A DNA stretch of 64,000 nucleotides from Phaeobacter inhibens DSM 16374 (GCF_000473105.1 NZ_KI421498.1:3267009-3331008), one strand, 5' to 3'; shown: positions 15,715 through 25,199, counted from the stretch's first letter. A program made the numbers and translations. Notes: a model not told the origin generated them from the sequence alone.

Positions 15715-17055
15715 TCAGCTGGGGGAGAATTCGGGATAGGCTTCCATCCCCAGCTCCGACATATCCAACCCGTTCACTTCATCTTCTTCGCCAACCCGGA
15801 TCCCTGTCACAGCACGCAGGATCAGCCAGACCACAGCGGAGGAGATCACGACGAAGAGCGCGATCACCACAATACCGGTCAGCTGGGTGACGAGGCTCGC
15901 TTCGGGGTTGGTCAGAACCACCGCGATGGTGCCCCAGATCCCGGCAACCAGGTGAACCGGGATGGCGCCGACCACGTCATCAATCTTCATCTTGTCCAGC
16001 ATAGGCACAACGAAGACCACGATGACACCGCCGGCAGCACCGATCAGGGTCGCCATACCAAGGGTTGGGGTCAGCGGCTCAGCCGTGATCGAGACCAGAC
16101 CTGCCAGCGCGCCGTTCAGCACCATAGTGAGATCCGGTTTCTTGAACAGCAGCTGCGTCAGCAGCAGGGCGGCAACCGCTCCACCCGCCGCAGCGGCGTT
16201 GGTGTTGGCAAAGATACGGCTCACATCGGCGACATCTCCCACGGTGCCCATGGCCAGCTGCGATCCACCGTTAAAGCCGAACCAGCCGAGCCACAGGATG
16301 AAGGTACCCAATGTGGCCAGTGCCAGATTGGAGCCCGGCATCGGGATGGTTTTGCCCGCTTTGTATTTGCCCAGACGCGGGCCAAGGATCAACGCGCCGG
16401 TCAGCGCAGCCCAGCCGCCTACGGAATGCACCACAGTGGAGCCGGCAAAGTCGAGGAAACCCATCTCATCCAGGAAGCCACCGCCCCATTTCCAGCTGGC
16501 CTGCAACGGGTAGATGACCGCAGTCAGCACGATCACAAAGGCGAGGAACGGCCAGAGCTTCACCCGTTCTGCCATTGTGCCGGACACGATCGAGGCGGTC
16601 GTGGCGCAGAACATTAGCTGAAAGAAGAAATCGGATCCCGTTGAGGCATAGGAGTAATCATCCGCCTGCTCTGAGGTGATGCCGACCGCTTCCAGCACGC
16701 CCGGCCCCCAGACACCCGACAGCACGCCTTCAATCGACCAAGTGCCCAGCGGATACATCAGGTTGTAGCCAATCAGGTAGTAAAAGATCGCCGCGAGCGA
16801 GAACAGCGCAACGTTTTTGGTCAGCTGCATGGTGACGTTCTTGGACCGGACAAGCCCTGCCTCCAACATGGCAAAACCGGCCGCCATCCAGAACACGAGG
16901 AAGCCGCCGACCAGAAACAGCAGTGAGTTGAGGATAAACACGGTATCGGTTGCCGCAGCACCGGCAGGGGCCGCAGCGGCGGTCTCTTGGGCGAGGGCGA
17001 GGCCGGGCAGGGCCAGCGTCGCCACCGCTGCAAGGGAAAGGGTTGATTTACGCAT
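15715..17055 (-). CDS. amtB: Ammonium transporter AmtB
   Basis: A 446-residue trimeric ammonium channel of the inner membrane. I start at ATG 17055 (MRKSTLSLAAVATLALPGLA), which has AAGGAAGG upstream and gives a proper signal peptide cleaved near ALAQE; the frame extends to 17085 but overlaps glnK. Eleven further hydrophobic helices follow, with the family segments FWMAAGFAMLEAGLVRSKN, DFAGSTVVHSVGGWAAL (pore His) and VGAIPVHLVAGIWGTIA (second pore His). It is transcribed just downstream of glnK, whose product closes the channel under nitrogen sufficiency. Confidence 0.97.
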   Translation of the reverse strand: MRKSTLSLAAVATLALPGLALAQETAAAAPAGAAATDTVFILNSLLFLVGGFLVFWMAAGFAMLEAGLVRSKNVTMQLTKNVALFSLAAIFYYLIGYNLMYPLGTWSIEGVLSGVWGPGVLEAVGITSEQADDYSYASTGSDFFFQLMFCATTASIVSGTMAERVKLWPFLAFVIVLTAVIYPLQASWKWGGGFLDEMGFLDFAGSTVVHSVGGWAALTGALILGPRLGKYKAGKTIPMPGSNLALATLGTFILWLGWFGFNGGSQLAMGTVGDVADVSRIFANTNAAAAGGAVAALLLTQLLFKKPDLTMVLNGALAGLVSITAEPLTPTLGMATLIGAAGGVIVVFVVPMLDKMKIDDVVGAIPVHLVAGIWGTIAVVLTNPEASLVTQLTGIVVIALFVVISSAVVWLILRAVTGIRVGEEDEVNGLDMSELGMEAYPEFSPS

Positions 17056-17081
17056 AAGTGATTTCCTTCCTTTGCGCGTCT

Positions 17082-17420
17082 TCACAGCGCGTCGTGATTG
17101 GTTTCGCCGGTGCGCACGCGGATTGCCTGCTCAACGTCGAGAACAAAGATCTTGCCATCACCGATTTTGCCGGTGCGGGCGGTCTGGGTGATGGTGTCGA
17201 CCACTTGGTCAGCGAGCCCGGAAGGCACCACCAGATCCAGCCGCACCTTGGGTACGAAATTCACCTCGTATTCCGCGCCGCGATAGATTTCCGTGTGGCC
17301 TGACTGGGCGCCGAACCCCTTGATTTCCGTGACCATCAGCCCGGACACGCCGATGGATGTCAGTGCTTCACGGACCTCCTCCAGCTTGAACGGCTTGATG
17401 GTTGCTATGATCATTTTCAT
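17082..17420 (-). CDS. glnK: Nitrogen regulatory PII protein GlnK
   Basis: A 112-residue PII signal protein. It binds ATP/ADP and 2-oxoglutarate and is uridylylated by GlnD at the T-loop Tyr in TEIYRGAEYEVNF (Tyr 51). The start MKMIIATIKPFKLEEVREAL and the C-terminal GKIFVLDVEQAIRVRTGE are canonical. The stop is 26 bases before amtB on the same strand; this glnK-amtB order is widely conserved. The 270 bases upstream to the pbp gene contain the promoter. I looked for a sigma-54 site there and found none I could defend. Confidence 0.97.
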   Translation of the reverse strand: MKMIIATIKPFKLEEVREALTSIGVSGLMVTEIKGFGAQSGHTEIYRGAEYEVNFVPKVRLDLVVPSGLADQVVDTITQTARTGKIGDGKIFVLDVEQAIRVRTGETNHDAL

Positions 17421-17691
17421 CCCCGAACCCCTGTCATGATGACGGCGCGTGATGAGAGCGCCTGAACTGTTTGCAGGTGCAGCAAATCCGCAGAACCGAG
17501 TCGGTGGAACGTTTTGAGGGCGGTTTCAGGGGGGTGTCGCAGCGGGACGGTGAAAAAATAGGCGGTCTTTTGCTGCTGCGCTTAAAAAACACCCGGCTTG
17601 CAGAGGGGAATTGCGGTCAATCTGCCCCTCAACAAAGCAGAGCAGACGGGGTATTGTCCGCAAAACGGGCAAACCGGGCAGGATCTGGAAG

Positions 17692-19968
17692 ATGGCACAA
17701 GGAACGCGGCGCCGACCTCTGGTCGCAGACAAGCGCTACGCGACAGCGGGGCGCGGCACGCAGGGCAAAGCATCTGCGCGCAAGGCCAAACCACGGCCAA
17801 AATCTGCGCCCAAAGCGCGGAAATCGGGCTGGTTCACTCTGTTCAGCGGCGGAGGGAAAACCGGTGGCAAAGCTGGCAGCACAAGGGGCGGCAGCGGGGG
17901 CGGCGGCAGAGGACCACGCAAACCGCGAAAGCCCAAGACCCTGTTGGGCCGCCTCTTGGCGCTGATCCTGGCGCCATTTCGCTGGGCGTTCCGGCTCGCC
18001 TGGGGGTTCACCTGGCGCATTGGCATGATCTCCACCGCGCTGGTGGCGCTGGCTGTGGGCTATCACTACATGAAACTGCCCGAGGTCGCCGAACTGCTGG
18101 ACGGGCGGGCGCGGGGGTCCGTTACCCTGACCGACCGCAATGGCGAGGTCTTTGCTTGGCGCGGAGATCAATTTGGTGGCGTGGTCACCAGCGAAACCGT
18201 GTCGCCCTACCTCAAAAACGCCATCGTCGCGACCGAGGACAAACGGTTCTACCGCCACTTCGGGGTGTCGCCACGCGGTGTCGCCAGTGCCGTGCGCATC
18301 AACTTGCGTGAGGGACGCGGGCCGCTATCCGGACATGGTGGCTCCACCATTACCCAGCAGACCGCCAAACTGCTCTGTCTTGGTGTGGTCTTTGATCCGA
18401 CGGAATGGGAGAGCGAGCGCGCTTATGAGCGCGATTGCCGCCAGGGCTCACTTTGGCGCAAGGCCAAGGAGGCCATCTTTGCGATGGCGATGGAGGCCAA
18501 ATACACCAAGGATGAGATTCTCTCGATCTATATGAACCGCGCTTATCTGGGCGGTGGTGCTTACGGTGCAGAGGCGGCAGCGCAGCGCTATTTCGGCAAA
18601 TCCGCCAATCAGGTTGATGCGTCTGAGGCGGCGATGCTGGCGGGTCTGCTGACCGCACCATCGACGCTGGCACCGACCAACAATCTGCAACGCTCGCAGG
18701 ATCGCGCCGCCACCGTGCTGCGGCTGATGCAGGAGCAGGGCTATCTGACGACGTCTGAAATGCGTTCGGCACAAAACAGCCCCGCCGTGCTGAGCGAGGC
18801 CGCCGCCGCCCGCGCCGGGGGGTATTTCGCCGATTGGGTGATGGATACGATTCCTGATTTCTTTGGCAGTGAGACAACCGAAGATGTGGTGATCCGCACC
18901 ACCATTGACCAGCGCCTGCAACGCGCGGCCGAGGATGCGCTGAACCATGTCTTTGATACCAAGGTCCGCGAAGGCTCCAAGGCGCAGGCCGCCATCGTGG
19001 TGATGAGCGCGGATGGTGCCGTGCGTGCCATGGTTGGCGGGCGCAAGTCTCGTGTCTCTGGTGTGTTCAACCGCGCCACACAGGCCAAGCGTCAGACCGG
19101 TTCGGCCTTCAAACCCTTTGTCTATGCCACGGCGCTGGAGCTGGGGTATTCGCCGCTCGACCGGGTGCTGGACGCGCAATATTGCCTGGATGTACCGGGC
19201 TCCGGCCAGTGGTGCCCCAAGAACTACACCCGGAAATTCTATGGCGAGGTGACCTTGGCGCGGGCTTTGCGCGACTCGCTGAATGTTCCGGCGGTGAAAG
19301 TGTCCGAGGCCGTGGGCCGCGATCTGGTGCGCCGTGTCGCCGGCGACTTCGGGCTCGACAGTGAATTGGCCGCTGGCCCGGCGCTGGCGCTTGGCGCATC
19401 GGAAAGCACACTGCTTGAGATGACAGGGGCCTACGCCGGTATTCTGAATGGCGGTTCATCTGTGACGCCCTATGGTGTCACCGAACTGACGTTGATCGGT
19501 GACAATACACCTATGATGGGGGCAAGTGGCGGTCTTGGTGAGCGGGTGATCCAGACCAAGGCGGCGCGAGAACTGATCTGGATGATGGAGCAGGTGGTTT
19601 CACAAGGCAGCGGTCGTCGCGCCCAGATTCCCGGCTGGCAGGCCGCCGGTAAGACCGGCACCACCCAGGCCGCGCGCGATGCCTGGTTTGTGGGCTTCAC
19701 CGCAGATTACGTGGCCGGTGTCTGGATGGGCTATGACGACAACACGCCGCTTTCCGGTGTGACGGGTGGTGGCTTGCCCGCTGATATCTGGCGCGAGGTC
19801 ATGGTCCGGGTGCATGACGGGCTGCCGCCCAAACCCCTGCCGATGATCGCGCCCAAACCCATCGCCCCGCCGCCGCAACCACAACCCCAACGCCGTCAGC
19901 GACCAAACGTCGGGCAGGAGCTGGGCCGTGCCGTGGACGGGTTGCTGCGCGATATCTTCGGGAATTGA
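17692..19968 (+). CDS. Class A penicillin-binding protein (PBP1A family)
   Basis: A 758-residue bifunctional peptidoglycan synthase. A long basic, Gly-rich cytoplasmic leader (about 1-95) precedes one membrane helix (about 106-127). The transglycosylase domain (GT51) has its catalytic Glu in ATEDKRFYRHFG (about 182) and GGSTITQQTAKLL, EAIFAMAMEAKYTKDEIL. The transpeptidase domain has the serine in TGSAFKPFVYA (about 471), SLN (DSLNVPAVK) and KTGTT (about 654). It ends in a Pro/Gln-rich stretch. I start at ATG 17692 because upstream codons lack a binding site. The charged leader is unusually long for the family. Confidence 0.93.
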   Translation: MAQGTRRRPLVADKRYATAGRGTQGKASARKAKPRPKSAPKARKSGWFTLFSGGGKTGGKAGSTRGGSGGGGRGPRKPRKPKTLLGRLLALILAPFRWAFRLAWGFTWRIGMISTALVALAVGYHYMKLPEVAELLDGRARGSVTLTDRNGEVFAWRGDQFGGVVTSETVSPYLKNAIVATEDKRFYRHFGVSPRGVASAVRINLREGRGPLSGHGGSTITQQTAKLLCLGVVFDPTEWESERAYERDCRQGSLWRKAKEAIFAMAMEAKYTKDEILSIYMNRAYLGGGAYGAEAAAQRYFGKSANQVDASEAAMLAGLLTAPSTLAPTNNLQRSQDRAATVLRLMQEQGYLTTSEMRSAQNSPAVLSEAAAARAGGYFADWVMDTIPDFFGSETTEDVVIRTTIDQRLQRAAEDALNHVFDTKVREGSKAQAAIVVMSADGAVRAMVGGRKSRVSGVFNRATQAKRQTGSAFKPFVYATALELGYSPLDRVLDAQYCLDVPGSGQWCPKNYTRKFYGEVTLARALRDSLNVPAVKVSEAVGRDLVRRVAGDFGLDSELAAGPALALGASESTLLEMTGAYAGILNGGSSVTPYGVTELTLIGDNTPMMGASGGLGERVIQTKAARELIWMMEQVVSQGSGRRAQIPGWQAAGKTGTTQAARDAWFVGFTADYVAGVWMGYDDNTPLSGVTGGGLPADIWREVMVRVHDGLPPKPLPMIAPKPIAPPPQPQPQRRQRPNVGQELGRAVDGLLRDIFGN

Positions 19969-19974
19969 TCTGGC

Positions 19975-20460
19975 ATGACCCTTGCTGATCCCTTGGCCAT
20001 AAGGTCTGCGCGCCCAGGTGACGAAACCGGGATGAGCTCTGTACTGACGGAAGTGCTGCGCGATTGGAACAGCGCCCGGCCCGGTGACTCGCTGCATGTA
20101 TTGGGCGCCTATGTCAGCCATCCTGACCGGATCGAGTGCGCGGTTTGCGAAGGTCCTGACGGGATTGTCGGGTTTCAGTCTCTCAGGCTCGCGGTTCCCG
20201 GCAACGCCTATGAGGTCGAGCCGGGGTGGGGGATCATCGGAACCTATGTGCGGCTCGATATGGGGCGGCAGGGAATCGGTCAGGCACTTTTCGACCACAA
20301 CCTGCGCGCTGCTCAAGCAGCGGGGCTAAGCTGGATCGAGGCGACCATCGGCGCCGACAATCTCAGGGCGCAGGCGTATTATGATGACATGGGGTTTCAG
20401 ACCTACCGAATAGAAGACGGCGCTGTGCGCAAACGCTGTGCGGTGTCGCCTCTGACGTGA
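19975..20460 (+). CDS. GNAT family N-acetyltransferase
   Basis: A 161-residue acetyl-CoA-dependent acyltransferase. The cofactor loop is RLDMGRQGIGQALFDH (about 91-106), where R-Q-G-I-G-Q fits the Q/RxxGxG/A motif, followed by NLRAQAYYDDMGFQTYR, the usual GNAT C-terminus. The acceptor substrate is unknown. The ATG lies only six bases after the pbp stop, so the two are probably co-transcribed. A terminator hairpin follows at 20474-20495. Confidence 0.88.
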   Translation: MTLADPLAIRSARPGDETGMSSVLTEVLRDWNSARPGDSLHVLGAYVSHPDRIECAVCEGPDGIVGFQSLRLAVPGNAYEVEPGWGIIGTYVRLDMGRQGIGQALFDHNLRAAQAAGLSWIEATIGADNLRAQAYYDDMGFQTYRIEDGAVRKRCAVSPLT

Positions 20461-20473
20461 AATCTGACATGAA

Positions 20474-20495
20474 AAAGGGGCCGCGTGGCCCCTTT
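20474..20495. terminator. Bidirectional terminator between GNAT and mlaC
   Basis: AAAGGGGCC-GCGT-GGCCCCTTT is a perfect stem with A residues before it, so it can stop transcription from both converging sides. Confidence 0.8.
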
Positions 20496-20528
20496 ATGAC
20501 GCTAATCGACGCGTGAGGCGTCAGCCTC

Positions 20529-21137
20529 TCAGCTCAACCGTTTCAGCTCGGCGATCAGCTTGTTGATGTCACCCTTGTTGCGGTCAAGGATAGCACCAAT
20601 TTCGGTGCGCTCGGTCAAAAGCAGGTTCACGCCTTCGATGAACATGTTGTAAAACTTGTCGCGTCCGGATTTGTCCGACACGAGGAAGGTGACCTCGAAC
20701 GGTGCCTGACCTTTCAGCTTGGCCAGCGATTTGATCTCATAGCCTGCTTTGATCTTGCGGGCTGATTGAACCTCGACAGATCCACCAATGAATTCACGGA
20801 ACCGCTTGCCGTATTTGCGCGAGATATAGCTCTGAAAGGCACCGGTAAAGGCGCGCAGTTCCGAAGCACTGGCGCGGCGGGCTTCGACACCCAGCGCATA
20901 GCGGGCCATGATGTTTACATCGGCATATCGCACAAAAATTTTCTCGAAATCGCGGATCATTGCGCTTTCGGACTTTCCGGAGGCGATGACCTTGTTGATA
21001 TCGCCCACGACGCTGCCAACGAGGTTGCGCGCACCAGCTTCGGTCAGGGCGAGCAGTTTGCCCGGCAGGGCCGCCAAACCAAGAAAGGCAACGCCAGTGG
21101 CCAGAAAACTGCGACGGGTCAGAAAATTACTCGGCAT
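20529..21137 (-). CDS. mlaC: MlaC-family phospholipid-binding protein (Tat-exported)
   Basis: A 202-residue periplasmic protein of the MlaC/Ttg2D family, which ferries phospholipids between MlaA at the outer membrane and the MlaFEDB complex. I start at the ATG overlapping the mlaA stop (ATGCCGAGTAA). This gives MPSNFLTRRSFLATGVAFLG, a twin-arginine signal peptide (RRSFLA). The mature part shows the family pattern (FEKIFVRYADVNIMARYALG, FTGAFQSYISRKYGKRFREF). Secretion by Tat rather than Sec is worth noting. The inner-membrane genes mlaFEDB are not in this window. Confidence 0.88.
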   Translation of the reverse strand: MPSNFLTRRSFLATGVAFLGLAALPGKLLALTEAGARNLVGSVVGDINKVIASGKSESAMIRDFEKIFVRYADVNIMARYALGVEARRASASELRAFTGAFQSYISRKYGKRFREFIGGSVEVQSARKIKAGYEIKSLAKLKGQAPFEVTFLVSDKSGRDKFYNMFIEGVNLLLTERTEIGAILDRNKGDINKLIAELKRLS

Positions 21138-21906
21138 AGATGTCCTCATACGGATCTGAATAAGGGTCGCCATAGACCCCTTCGTATTCGCTTTGATCGC
21201 CGCCCAACTCAAAACGGCGGTTCTGCAGGTAGATCAGCCGCGCCTGCGCGTAGCTGTCTGCACTCTCATATAAAATCGAGTCGATGGTGTCGGAATATGT
21301 GCCACGATCCCCCAGACGACGCACCACCTCGGCATAAACGCCGATGTTGTCGGCTGGATTATGCCGAGCGTAACTGATCGGGTTGGTGAAGAAATCGACC
21401 AGAATGCCGGTGCCGTCGCGGGCCGTCGACGGGCCAAAGAACGGCAGTTCAACATAAGCCCCTTCACCAACACCCCAGACGTGCAGCGTCTCGCCAAAAT
21501 TCGTATCCACCCGAGGCATATTGAAGTCAGAGGCCGGATCACCGAGGCCACCAATGCCAAAGATCGTGTTGACCACAAAGCGCGACATCGCAATGCCGGA
21601 TTCCTTCAGGTTGCCTTGCAGCAGCGCGTTCACGGCCTGGCCCGGCATCGACAGGTTTTCAGCGAAGTTATTGAAACTCCTGACCATGTCTGGCGGAACA
21701 ATCGCCACGTAGCCCTTTGCAGCCGGGCGAAAGGCAAAGCGGTCGACACCGCGGTTGAAGTTATGGATCGACCGGTTGGTGTTCTCATAGGGATCAAACA
21801 CCTCACCCGAGTTGCGCGAGACGCTATCTTGGGTTGCACAGCCTGCCAGTGCCGACGTAACAGTTACCAGGGCCATCAATACAAAAGGTCGCAGCGGGAA
21901 GGTCAT
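21127..21906 (-). CDS. mlaA: MlaA (VacJ) outer-membrane lipoprotein
   Basis: A 259-residue lipoprotein removing mislocalised phospholipids from the outer leaflet of the outer membrane. The signal peptide ends in the lipobox LAGC (Cys 22). The family core includes DPYENTNRSIHNFNRGVDRF, NFAENLSMPGQAVNALLQG, NTIFGIGGLGDPASDF and VELPFFGPSTARDGTG. The C-terminal tail is acidic and Tyr-rich. Its stop overlaps the start of mlaC by 11 bases, so the two are translated together. Confidence 0.95.
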   Translation of the reverse strand: MTFPLRPFVLMALVTVTSALAGCATQDSVSRNSGEVFDPYENTNRSIHNFNRGVDRFAFRPAAKGYVAIVPPDMVRSFNNFAENLSMPGQAVNALLQGNLKESGIAMSRFVVNTIFGIGGLGDPASDFNMPRVDTNFGETLHVWGVGEGAYVELPFFGPSTARDGTGILVDFFTNPISYARHNPADNIGVYAEVVRRLGDRGTYSDTIDSILYESADSYAQARLIYLQNRRFELGGDQSEYEGVYGDPYSDPYEDIYAE

Positions 21907-22092
21907 GCGCTTCGGTGTCCAATCTGTCTGCTGTGGGCATATGCGGACCCACTTATAATGTTTCTCGTCTCTGCCTAGTCAGGGGCTGAGCTTGTTTACA
22001 CTTTTGTTGCAGATTTGGAACATGTGAAGATCCAGTTTTCTGCGCGCGTGGCTGATACATAGGGCATATCGATAGGGAATTGCAGACCTCTC

Positions 22093-23823
22093 ATGATGAA
22101 AACCTCTCATAAATCCGGATTGGAGGAGCTGCGCGCGCATCGCCGCCGCAGTCGCGGCCTCTATTGGTCAGTCGGCATTTTCAGTTTCTTTGTGAACATG
22201 CTGATGCTGACAGGCCCTCTTTATATGATGCAGGTCTATGACCGCGTTCTTGGCAGCCGGTCGGTGGCGACCCTTATCGCGCTCTCGCTGTTGGTGGTGT
22301 TCCTCTACGGCACCATGGGGGTTCTGGACTACGCGCGGGGCCGCATTCTGGCCCGTGTCGGGGCGCGGTTTCAGGCCGGGCTCGATCAGCGGGTGTTTGA
22401 TGCGATGATCCGCCGTTCTGCGGTGGCCCAGGATCCGGTGGCCCAGACCGGCCTCAGTGATCTGGAGTCCGTACAGCGTTTGATCGCCTCGCCGGTGCTT
22501 GGGGCTGCATTCGACCTGCCCTGGACGCCGATCTTCCTCTTTGGCATTGCTCTGTTTCACCCGTGGTTGGGGATGCTTGCGCTTGGTGGCGGCGCGGTTC
22601 TGATTGCCATCGCGGTGCTGAACCAGTTCCTGTCGCGCCGCCCGCAGATGCAAGCCGGCATGTCCGGCCACCGCGCCAATCTGATGTCCGAGGAAATCCG
22701 CACCGAGGCGGAGATGATTCAGTCGATGGGAATGCGCCGCGCCGCCTTTCAACGCTGGAAGGCGGGCCGTGATGCGGCCCTTGTCGACAGTGTCACCGCC
22801 AGTGATGTCGGCGGTGGCTTCACCACGCTGACCAAGACCCTGCGCCTGTTCCTGCAATCGGCGATGCTGGGTCTGGGCGCCTATCTGGTGCTGCAGAACG
22901 AGGTGACGGCCGGGGCGATGATCGCAGGCTCAATCCTGATGGGTCGGGCGCTGGCGCCCATCGAACTGGCGCTTGGCCAATGGGCAATGGTGCAGCGCGC
23001 CCTCAAAGGCTGGCGCAACCTCGCCGAGCTGCTCGACAAGGTGCCGGAGGAGGCCGAGCGCACCGAACTTCCCAAGCCCACCGCCAATCTGGAGGTGCAG
23101 GCGCTGGCCGTGGTGCCCCCCGGTGACAACCGCCCGCAGCTGCGCAATGTCAGCTTCCGCGTGCAGCCGGGGCAGGCGATTGGCGTGATTGGTCCGTCCG
23201 GTTCCGGTAAGTCCACGCTGGCAAGGGCGCTCACCGGGGCCTGGCGCCCGGCGGCGGGCACTGTCCGGCTCGACGGGGCCTCATTGGATCAATACGCGCC
23301 GGAGGTGCTGGGTCAGAACATCGGGTATCTGCCGCAACGGGTGCAACTGTTCGAAGGCACCATCGCGCAGAATATCGCCCGGTTGTCGCCTAACCCGGAT
23401 TCCGAAAAAGTGGTCGCCGCCGCGAAGAAAGCCGCCGCGCATGACATGATCGTGCATCTGCCCGATGGCTACGACACGCATATTACGGCCGGGGGCGGGC
23501 GGCTGTCCGGTGGTCAGATGCAACGGGTCGCCCTGGCGCGTGCCCTATATGATGATCCGGTGATCGTCATTCTGGATGAGCCGAACTCAAACCTCGACAA
23601 TGATGGATCCGTGGCGCTGAACCGGGCGATCAAGCAGCTGAAGGCCGATGGTCACTCGGTGCTGATCATGGCCCATCGCCCCGCCGCCATTCAGGAATGT
23701 GACCTGCTGTTGGTGATTGATCAGGGGGTTCAGACCGCCTTCGGGCCCAAGGATAAGGTCCTGCGAGAGATGGTCTCAAACCATCAGAGCATTCAACAGG
23801 CAGCGCCGGGAGGTGTGCGATGA
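22093..23823 (+). CDS. Type I secretion ABC transporter ATPase/permease (PrtD/LapB-like)
   Basis: A 576-residue protein with an N-terminal membrane domain of about six helices (about 25-310) and a C-terminal ATPase domain: Walker A GPSGSGKST (about 377-385), signature LSGGQMQRVALARAL, Walker B VIVILDEPNSNLD and switch MAHRP. It belongs to the PrtD type that exports RTX or protease substrates with an HlyD-type partner. It lacks an N-terminal C39 peptidase-like domain. The ATG of the partner at 23820 overlaps its stop. No substrate or TolC gene is nearby. Confidence 0.92.
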   Translation: MMKTSHKSGLEELRAHRRRSRGLYWSVGIFSFFVNMLMLTGPLYMMQVYDRVLGSRSVATLIALSLLVVFLYGTMGVLDYARGRILARVGARFQAGLDQRVFDAMIRRSAVAQDPVAQTGLSDLESVQRLIASPVLGAAFDLPWTPIFLFGIALFHPWLGMLALGGGAVLIAIAVLNQFLSRRPQMQAGMSGHRANLMSEEIRTEAEMIQSMGMRRAAFQRWKAGRDAALVDSVTASDVGGGFTTLTKTLRLFLQSAMLGLGAYLVLQNEVTAGAMIAGSILMGRALAPIELALGQWAMVQRALKGWRNLAELLDKVPEEAERTELPKPTANLEVQALAVVPPGDNRPQLRNVSFRVQPGQAIGVIGPSGSGKSTLARALTGAWRPAAGTVRLDGASLDQYAPEVLGQNIGYLPQRVQLFEGTIAQNIARLSPNPDSEKVVAAAKKAAAHDMIVHLPDGYDTHITAGGGRLSGGQMQRVALARALYDDPVIVILDEPNSNLDNDGSVALNRAIKQLKADGHSVLIMAHRPAAIQECDLLLVIDQGVQTAFGPKDKVLREMVSNHQSIQQAAPGGVR

Positions 23824-25136
23824 ACCAGAGCAAAACCGAGACCAATTCCTGGTCCGCCCGCCGCCCGCTGATAATCGGACTGATCGGGGTGATCATCCTG
23901 CTTGGCGGTTTTGGCACATGGTCGGTGGCGACGTCGATTGCCGGCGCGGTTGTGGCTTCAGGCCGGATTGAGGTCGACCGCAACCGGCAGGTCGTCCAGC
24001 ATCTGGACGGCGGCATCGTGCAGGAAATTCTGGTGGAGGAGGGCGACACCGTCGCCGAGGGTGCGGTTCTCCTGCGTCTGGATGCCAAGGAGTTGCGCTC
24101 GCAGCTGGTCATCACCGAAGGGCAGCTGTTTGAGCTGATGGCCCGCCGTGCCCGCCTTGATGCGGAGCGCGATAGCGCCGAGACGGTAGAATTCGACACT
24201 GAACTGCACGACCTGTCCGAGACCCGGCCAGAGGTGGCCGATCTGATGCAGGGGCAGGTCCGCCTGTTTGAGGCCCGCAAAGATTCCGTCGCGCGCGAGA
24301 TTGACCAGTTAGAAAAACGACGTACCCAGATCCAGGATCAGATCATCGGCGTCCGTGCCCAGCAGGCCTCGCGGCGCACCCAGCTTGACCTGATTGAGGA
24401 GGAACTGACCAATCAGCAATCGCTGCTGGATCGTGGCTTGGCGCAGGCAGGCACCGTTCTGAACCTGCGTCGGACCGAGGCCGATCTGCAGGGCTCGCTG
24501 GGCGAGCTGATCGCCACCGAAGCGCAGGCCGAGGGGCGCATCACCGAGATTGATATCGAGATCCTGAAACTCGGCACCCAGCAACGCGAAGAGGCGATCA
24601 CCCGCCTGCGGGATCTGCGCTATCAGGAGTTGGAACTGGCCGAGACCCGCCGCGCGCTGAAGGATCGTCTCGCACGGCTCGATATCACTGCGCCGGTCTC
24701 CGGCATCGTCTATGGCCTACAGGTCCACACGCCCCGCTCAGTGATCCGGGCGGCGGATCCGGTGCTGTATCTGGTACCGCAGGACCGACCGCTGGTGATT
24801 GCCGCGCAGGTGGCACCCACGGATGTCGATCAGATCTTTGTCGGTCAGGCGGTAACCCTGCGCTTCCCGGCTCTGGATCAACGTTCGACACCGGAACTGT
24901 TCGGCTCGGTGAAACAGATCTCGGCTGATGCGTTTGAGGATCAGGCCAGCAAACTCTCCTATTACCGCACGGAAATCGAACTGAACCCGGGCCAGCTGGA
25001 GACCCTGCCAGAGGGCACCGTTCTCATCCCCGGTATGCCGGTTGAGGGCTATATCCGCACCGCTGATCGAACCCCGCTTGGCTATCTGGTCAAACCGCTT
25101 GCGGACTACTTTGTCCGCGCCTTCCGGGAAAGCTGA
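23820..25136 (+). CDS. HlyD family type I secretion periplasmic adaptor
   Basis: A 438-residue adaptor protein. One N-terminal membrane helix (about 16-36) is followed by a lipoyl half-motif (VVQHLDGGIVQEILVEEGDT), a long coiled coil (about 90-280, with several Glu/Gln/Arg-rich heptads), the second lipoyl half (LDITAPVSGIVYGLQVHT) and a beta-barrel domain. It bridges the ABC transporter upstream (4-base overlap) to an outer-membrane TolC-type channel encoded elsewhere. Length is typical of PrtE/HlyD proteins. A terminator follows. Confidence 0.93.
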   Translation: MNQSKTETNSWSARRPLIIGLIGVIILLGGFGTWSVATSIAGAVVASGRIEVDRNRQVVQHLDGGIVQEILVEEGDTVAEGAVLLRLDAKELRSQLVITEGQLFELMARRARLDAERDSAETVEFDTELHDLSETRPEVADLMQGQVRLFEARKDSVAREIDQLEKRRTQIQDQIIGVRAQQASRRTQLDLIEEELTNQQSLLDRGLAQAGTVLNLRRTEADLQGSLGELIATEAQAEGRITEIDIEILKLGTQQREEAITRLRDLRYQELELAETRRALKDRLARLDITAPVSGIVYGLQVHTPRSVIRAADPVLYLVPQDRPLVIAAQVAPTDVDQIFVGQAVTLRFPALDQRSTPELFGSVKQISADAFEDQASKLSYYRTEIELNPGQLETLPEGTVLIPGMPVEGYIRTADRTPLGYLVKPLADYFVRAFRES

Positions 25137-25173
25137 ACCGCAAGGCACCGCGCAGTGCGCGTCACGTCACAAA

Positions 25174-25199
25174 ACCGTCCCTTCGGGGGCGGTTTTTTG
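25174..25199 (+). terminator. Terminator of the type I secretion operon
   Basis: ACCGTCCC pairs with GGGGCGGT (one G:U) across a TTCG loop and is followed by a T tract, 38 bases after the adaptor stop. Confidence 0.85.

Noticed and set aside
17421-17691. Sigma-54 promoter upstream of glnK
   Set aside because: No GG-N10-GC element close to consensus was seen on the minus strand.
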